Shown here: positions 59,889 through 64,000 of the stretch, in pieces | Numbering within the stretch: the stretch's first letter is position 1 | Layout: each line of letters opens with the position of its first letter | Assembly: GCF_025148285.1 (NCBI RefSeq) | Contig: NZ_CP102268.1 | Span: 496,001-560,000, forward strand | Reading direction: 5' to 3' | Length of the DNA stretch: 64,000 nucleotides | From: Marvinbryantia formatexigens DSM 14469 | Lineage (GTDB): Bacteria > Bacillota > Clostridia > Lachnospirales > Lachnospiraceae | Translations under genes and position numbers: made by a program | The notes under the pieces: model-generated | The model's database searches: none | What the model saw: the letters and a program-made list of their open reading frames with translations, nothing else | What the model was told of the DNA's origin: nothing

Positions 59889-61035
59889 ACACCCCGAAGA
59901 TAGCCATGAATGTACCTGCCGCTACGGCGGTACCGATAACACCTGCTACGTTCGGTCCCATTGCGTGCATCAGCAGGAAGTTGGTCGGGTCTGCCTCAGC
60001 ACCCACCTTCTGGGATACACGGGCTGCCATCGGCACCGCGGATACACCGGCGGAACCGATCAGCGGATTTATCTTGCCGCCGGACATCTTGCACATCAGC
60101 TTACCGAACATAACGCCGCCGAAGGTACCGAACGCGAACGCTACCAGACCAAGCACAACGATTTTCAGTGTGTCCACGTTCAGGAATGCTTCTGCACTGG
60201 TGGAAGCACCTACAGAAGTACCGAGCAGGATAACTACGATATACATCAGCGCGTTGGAAGCGGTCTCTGTGAGCTGCTTAACAACGCCGGACTCACGGAA
60301 CAGGTTTCCGAGCATCAGCATACCAACAAGCGGAGCTGTGGTCGGCAGAAGCAGACACACAACGATCGTGATGATGATCGGGAAGAGGATCTTCTCCAGC
60401 TTGGATACCGGACGAAGCTGTTCCATCTTAATTTTACGTTCTTCCTCTGTGGTAAACGCCTTCATGATAGGCGGCTGAATGATCGGAACGAGAGACATAT
60501 AAGAATATGCCGCTACCGCGATCGGTCCCATAAGGGATGTCTGTCCCAGCTTACCAGCAAGGAAAATAGAGGTCGGGCCGTCCGCTCCACCGATGATGGA
60601 GATTGCCGCTGCCGCTTTTCCGTTGAAGCCCAGGAAAATGGCAAGGAAATATGCCATGTAAATACCGAGCTGTGCAGCGGCGCCGAGCAGGAAGCTCTTG
60701 GGATTCGCTATCAGCGGACCGAAGTCCGTCATCGCTCCGACACCCATGAAAATAAGTGACGGCAGGATACTCCATTCATCCAGTATGTAGAAATAATGAA
60801 GCAGTCCGCCTACGCCGTTGGACGTTTCCTCCGGGCTTGCCATAATGTCCGGATAAATGTTTACCAACAGCATACCAAATGCAATCGGAACCAGCAGAAG
60901 CGGCTCAAAACCATGTTTGATAGCAAGGTACAAAAATACACATGCCACCGCTATCATCAGGTAATTGCCCCAGGTCAGATTGAAAAACGCTGTCTGATGG
61001 AGCAGATTGCCTAATGTACTTGTAATGTATGACAT
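59887..61035 (-). CDS. oadB: Sodium-translocating decarboxylase beta subunit
   Basis: The 382-residue protein has about ten membrane segments and the beta-subunit signatures LPSLIFMGVGAMTDFGPLIA, NPKSFLLGAAAQLGIYMAYF and SIIGGADGPTSIFLAGKL (ion-binding Asp). The C-terminal GKINPLIGSAGVSAVPMAAR and NFLLMHAMGPNVAGVIGTAV follow. It decarboxylates carboxybiotin and pumps Na+ out of the cell. AGGAGG precedes the ATG. It lies between the biotin carrier and OadA-type genes. Confidence 0.95.
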   Translation of the reverse strand: MSYITSTLGNLLHQTAFFNLTWGNYLMIAVACVFLYLAIKHGFEPLLLVPIAFGMLLVNIYPDIMASPEETSNGVGGLLHYFYILDEWSILPSLIFMGVGAMTDFGPLIANPKSFLLGAAAQLGIYMAYFLAIFLGFNGKAAAAISIIGGADGPTSIFLAGKLGQTSLMGPIAVAAYSYMSLVPIIQPPIMKAFTTEEERKIKMEQLRPVSKLEKILFPIIITIVVCLLLPTTAPLVGMLMLGNLFRESGVVKQLTETASNALMYIVVILLGTSVGASTSAEAFLNVDTLKIVVLGLVAFAFGTFGGVMFGKLMCKMSGGKINPLIGSAGVSAVPMAARVSQKVGAEADPTNFLLMHAMGPNVAGVIGTAVAAGTFMAIFGV

Positions 61036-61078
61036 TATCTTACCTCCTGTTTTGTAGTGTTACGCAAGCGCTTTGCAA

Positions 61079-61465
61079 TTAGTTCAGAGATGCCAGTACG
61101 TCGCCGTTTTCTACAGCCGCGCCCACTGCCACGTCGATGCTTGCAACTGTGCCGTCCTGCGGAGCTACAACAGGGATTTCCATCTTCATTGCTTCCAGGA
61201 TAACGATGGCATCGCCGGCTTTTACAGCCTGTCCAACGCTTGCCTCTACCTTAAATACCTTGCCCGGTACGGAAGCTGTTACCTTAACAGCGCCTGCTGC
61301 ACCGCCTGCAGCCGGAGCTGCTGCCGGAGCCGGAGCCGCTTTCGGAGCCGGAGCTGCCTTCGGTGCCGCTGCCGGTCTTGCCGCCGGAGCCGCTGCGCCG
61401 CCTGCGCCCTCTTCTACGGTTACGTCATATGCTACGCCATTTACGGTAATTGTATAACTCTTCAT
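61079..61465 (-). CDS. Biotin carboxyl carrier subunit
   Basis: The 128-residue protein has an N-terminal segment MKSYTITVNGVAYDVTVEEG, a long Ala/Pro-rich hinge (about 21-58) and a biotinyl domain with Lys94 in LEAMKMEIPV. The flexible hinge would let biotin shuttle between the carboxyltransferase and the membrane beta subunit. AGGAGG precedes the ATG. It serves as MmdC or the 1.3S-type carrier for the operon. Confidence 0.95.
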   Translation of the reverse strand: MKSYTITVNGVAYDVTVEEGAGGAAAPAARPAAAPKAAPAPKAAPAPAAAPAAGGAAGAVKVTASVPGKVFKVEASVGQAVKAGDAIVILEAMKMEIPVVAPQDGTVASIDVAVGAAVENGDVLASLN

Positions 61466-61489
61466 CTTCTTTTCCTCCTGTTTTCGATG

Positions 61490-62329
61490 TTAGGCTCTCT
61501 GCCATTTATTTCGATTACTCTTTTTAATAGAACGCACTACAAATCCGTCTGTCGTTGTGCCTTCCGCCGCCGCGATCGCCGCTGCAATAACTGCAACCAG
61601 CTCGCCGTCGTCCGCGACCTCTTCCTCCACCGGAGCCGGTGCCGCTACGGGCGCTGCCGGTGCCGGAGCCGCCTTGGGCGCCTGCGGGGCATTCTTCTTC
61701 GTCATTTTCTCTTCCAGCTTTGCGATATGCTTAAACTGGCTGATAAGGAAGCTCAGGAACAGCAGTACAAGGAATACGATACCGATACCCATCACAGTAT
61801 TCAGAGCCGCCTCCTGCATCGTTTTGCCGAGTGAACTGTTCTGCTCTGCAAAGGTAATGGAATCCGGAGTGAGTGTCTCTCTGTCCAGTATAATCGTTAC
61901 CAGACCCTCTCCGTTTTCAAAATCGCAGGTGGATTCAATGGTAATCGTGGTGCTATCCGCCGAAATATCGTGCTCCTTTGCCGCGACATAGGCACCGAGC
62001 TCATCTCTTACCTCCAGCCAGGACTCTACAGCCGCCACGGAATATTTCGGTGGTACGCTCAGGAGAGAGGGCGGATTTACGATCTCATCCAGCTCCGCGT
62101 CGGACATCGTCGTAATCAGACTGATGGTCTCGGACGCATAATCCGCCAGCGTCTCGCTGTCGCTGCTGCTTATGCTGTCGTCCGCATTCACAACGGCAGT
62201 GGATGTACTTTCCTCTGCAGCCTGCGCTTCCGTCACTGTTTCTGTCTCCTCCGCGTAAACCGGGGCTGCCGCAAGTGCAAGCATCGCTGCCGCAGACAGC
62301 GAAACAACTAATCCTTTAAATTTTCTCAT
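61490..62329 (-). CDS. OadG-like gamma subunit with extra secreted domain
   Basis: From the ATG at 62329 (GAGGTG upstream), a signal sequence (GLVVSLSAAAMLALAAAPVY) leads into an acidic extracytoplasmic domain of about 130 residues. A membrane segment (MGIGIVFLVLLFLSFLISQF) and an Ala/Pro-rich cytoplasmic tail end with a basic stretch (RSIKKSNRNKW). The last part is a normal OadG gamma subunit, which holds the complex together. The large secreted N-terminal domain is extra compared with the roughly 80-residue OadG of enterobacteria, but is seen in related Clostridia. A GTG 9 nt upstream is another possible start. Confidence 0.85.
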   Translation of the reverse strand: MRKFKGLVVSLSAAAMLALAAAPVYAEETETVTEAQAAEESTSTAVVNADDSISSSDSETLADYASETISLITTMSDAELDEIVNPPSLLSVPPKYSVAAVESWLEVRDELGAYVAAKEHDISADSTTITIESTCDFENGEGLVTIILDRETLTPDSITFAEQNSSLGKTMQEAALNTVMGIGIVFLVLLFLSFLISQFKHIAKLEEKMTKKNAPQAPKAAPAPAAPVAAPAPVEEEVADDGELVAVIAAAIAAAEGTTTDGFVVRSIKKSNRNKWQRA

Positions 62330-62343
62330 ATCATTCACCTCGC

Positions 62344-63780
62344 TTAAACCGTGCCGTGTTTTTTCGCCGGGCGGTCTTCTCTTTTTGTGAATAACATTTC
62401 AAATGCTCCAATCACATATTTTCTGGTGTCGCACGCATCAATAACTGCGTCAACATAGCCTCTCTTTGCCGCGGAAGCCGCACTCGTCTGCAGCGCAGCG
62501 TACTCGGCAGCCTTCTCATTGATAGTCGCCGCATCCGCGTCCGCATACATAATCTTTGCCGCAAGCTTCGCGTCCATTGTTCCGATTTCCGCCGTCGGCC
62601 ATGCATAGGTCATGTCCGCGCCGATTGCCTTGCTGTTCATTGCAGTGTAAGCGCTGCCGTAAGCCGCTCCGATGATAACGTTTACCTTCGGAACCGTTGC
62701 TTCCGCAAACGCATATGTAAGACGCGCAACCGCTTTTGCAATGCCTCTCTCAGAGTGCATATCCGCCTTGAAGCCCTTCACATTGGTGAGGGAAAGCACC
62801 GGGATACTGAACGCATCACAGAACTGTACGAATTCTGCCGCCTTTGTAGCGCCTCTCTTTGTCAGAACTGCATCGTAGGTGGCTGTCTTCTTTCCTTCTG
62901 CATCATATACCTCTGTGCGGTTTGCAACAGCGCCGACCGTCTGACCGTTCAGGCGCAGGAAGCCCGTCACCATTTCTTTTGCATACGCCGCTTTTGTCTC
63001 AACGAAAACATTGTCGTCTGCGATCTGTCCAAGAAGAATCGAAGTATCTCCCACACAATTTGCCAGGTCTGCACAAACACGGTTGAGGTCGTCGGCACAT
63101 TCTTCGTAGGACATATCATCCTCGTTGTTTGCCGGAAGCAGACCGACAAGCTGACGGATACCCGCAAGAACCTCGCTCTCGCTGCCGGTAAAGTCCACAA
63201 GACCTGCCTCTTCACTCTGGAATTTTGCAGCCGCCGTATCGCATTTTTCTTTCGTATTGCCATCCAGCGCATTCGGAGAATTTACAAATAATTTTGCATT
63301 TTTCTCTTCCATAAAGGTAAAATCAGTAAGCCCCGGAACGATTGCAAGACCGCCGCCGCAGGTACCGAATATTGCTGTAATCTGCGGAATCACGCCGGAA
63401 GCAAGCGCCTGCTTTGCGTAAATCTCACCGAAAGCATTCAGCGCGTCTGTCGCCTCCTGAAGACGAAGTCCCGCGCAGTCGATCAGTCCGATGACCGGCG
63501 CTCCCATCTTCATTGCAAGGTCGTAGATGCCTGTGATTTTCTTTGCGTGCATCTCTCCGATTGTGCCGCCGAGAACAGAAGCATCCTGGCTGTATACATA
63601 TACCAGACTGCCGTCGATCACACCGTATCCGGTAATAACGCCGTCCGCCGGAGTGTCTGCTTTTGCCATGTTGAAATCTGTGTTTCTGGCAGTGATACTT
63701 CCACCGATTTCAACAAAACTGTTCTCATCAAGCAAAGCTGCGATTCTTTTGCCTGCTAAGGTTTGTGCTGTGTTACTCAT
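62344..63780 (-). CDS. mmdA: Acyl-CoA carboxyltransferase subunit (MmdA/12S type)
   Basis: The 478-residue crotonase-fold carboxyltransferase has two halves: DGVITGYGVIDGSLVYVYSQ, IGLIDCAGLRLQEATDAL and GTCGGGLAIVPGLTDFTFME, then LRLNGQTVGAVANRTEV, IPVLSLTNVKGFKADMHSER and VIIGAAYGSAYTAMNSKAIG, ending with AWPTAEIGTMDAKLAA. It transfers CO2 from an acyl-CoA such as methylmalonyl-CoA to biotin. It is somewhat shorter than typical MmdA and lacks the usual extended N-terminus. GGAGGG precedes the ATG. It is the first gene of the operon; the acyl-CoA substrate is inferred. Confidence 0.9.
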   Translation of the reverse strand: MSNTAQTLAGKRIAALLDENSFVEIGGSITARNTDFNMAKADTPADGVITGYGVIDGSLVYVYSQDASVLGGTIGEMHAKKITGIYDLAMKMGAPVIGLIDCAGLRLQEATDALNAFGEIYAKQALASGVIPQITAIFGTCGGGLAIVPGLTDFTFMEEKNAKLFVNSPNALDGNTKEKCDTAAAKFQSEEAGLVDFTGSESEVLAGIRQLVGLLPANNEDDMSYEECADDLNRVCADLANCVGDTSILLGQIADDNVFVETKAAYAKEMVTGFLRLNGQTVGAVANRTEVYDAEGKKTATYDAVLTKRGATKAAEFVQFCDAFSIPVLSLTNVKGFKADMHSERGIAKAVARLTYAFAEATVPKVNVIIGAAYGSAYTAMNSKAIGADMTYAWPTAEIGTMDAKLAAKIMYADADAATINEKAAEYAALQTSAASAAKRGYVDAVIDACDTRKYVIGAFEMLFTKREDRPAKKHGTV

Positions 63781-63838
63781 TTTTCAGCCCTCCATTTTCT
63801 ATATTAGATAAATTGAAACCAATTATCTGCCGTTTATC

Positions 63839-63867
63839 ATTGTACTTGATTTCAAACATAAAGGCAA
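63839..63867 (-). promoter_or_regulatory. Promoter of the decarboxylase operon
   Basis: TTGCCT (63862-63867) and TACAAT (63839-63844) on the minus strand have a 17-bp spacer, about 60 bp before the first start codon. The remaining sequence to 64000 shows only GC-rich inverted segments and no convincing gene. Confidence 0.75.
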
Positions 63868-64000
63868 GACTTTTGTCGCCATTTTGACAAACTTTTTTGT
63901 AACAATTCGTGCAATCTGTCTTTCCCTGTTTTTTTCTGCCGGGCAGACCGCCCGATGCCGGGCGCTTCCTTTTTCCCCGGCTCACATCGTGTAGGCTTTC

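Noticed and set aside
63773-63985. Minus-strand frame of 70 codons before mmdA
   Set aside because: It spans the mmdA promoter and ribosome binding site region and has no family resemblance.

Overview
The window looks like chromosome from a strictly anaerobic Clostridia bacterium, probably Lachnospiraceae. The evidence is a biotin-dependent Na+ decarboxylase operon, a BaiN/cmk/ispH/S1 gene string, the paired Fe-S scaffold-like and GGGtGRT genes, YesM/YesN-type regulation of polysaccharide use, and Gram-positive ribosome binding sites and sigma-A promoters. No 16S or other species marker is present, so the family is an inference.

Layout. (1) 1-2.6 kb: AT-rich accessory genes (an AlbA_2 protein, a 47-residue membrane peptide, an AraC-like protein without a DNA-binding domain, a membrane protein). 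(2) 2.6-8.1 kb: an SsuABC/TauABC-like importer and a divergent CooS (Ni-CO dehydrogenase fold) that keeps most metal ligands but has Asp in place of one cluster-C Cys and carries a His-rich N-terminal extension. (3) 8.2-15.5 kb: DUF378 and CmpB-like membrane proteins, xpt, an NlpC/P60-like hydrolase, tRNA-Gly(CCC), a COG0523 GTPase, and a PepSY/response regulator/histidine kinase operon. Several short tandem repeats lie between these genes.

(4) 15.59-49.20 kb: a genomic island of about 33.6 kb. The 3' end of the GGGtGRT gene is duplicated at both borders around an identical 27-bp core, as expected for tyrosine-recombinase integration into the 3' end of a gene. An integrase C-terminal fragment and an excisionase-like gene lie inside. 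Its cargo (16.4-38.1 kb, all on the minus strand) is a plant-polysaccharide locus: F5/8-like protein, RpiB-like isomerase, KduD, KduI, GH88/105, GH106-like, GH43, a sugar ABC importer, YesN/YesM plus a membrane-anchored binding protein, a nitrilase-fold enzyme, GH51 and GH39. Together these fit removal of arabinose, xylose, rhamnose and unsaturated uronate from pectin or arabinoxylan, and uronate catabolism through KduI/KduD. The right part is a graveyard of mobile DNA: an AAA ATPase, two toxin-antitoxin modules, an intact ISAs1-family IS with a 9-bp target duplication, an IS4-like element split by an IS1634-family IS with a 126-bp target duplication, and a group II intron just after the GGGtGRT terminator.

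(5) 49.1-64 kb: core chromosome again, with the GGGtGRT and Fe-S scaffold-like pair, a 3D/SH3 protein, a YprB-like exonuclease with a possibly leaderless mRNA, rpsA-like, ispH, cmk, a BaiN/HI0933 flavoprotein, a LytR-CpsA-Psr protein, and a Na+-pump decarboxylase operon. That operon encodes both a CoA-type and an OadA-type carboxyltransferase with shared biotin carrier, gamma and beta subunits.
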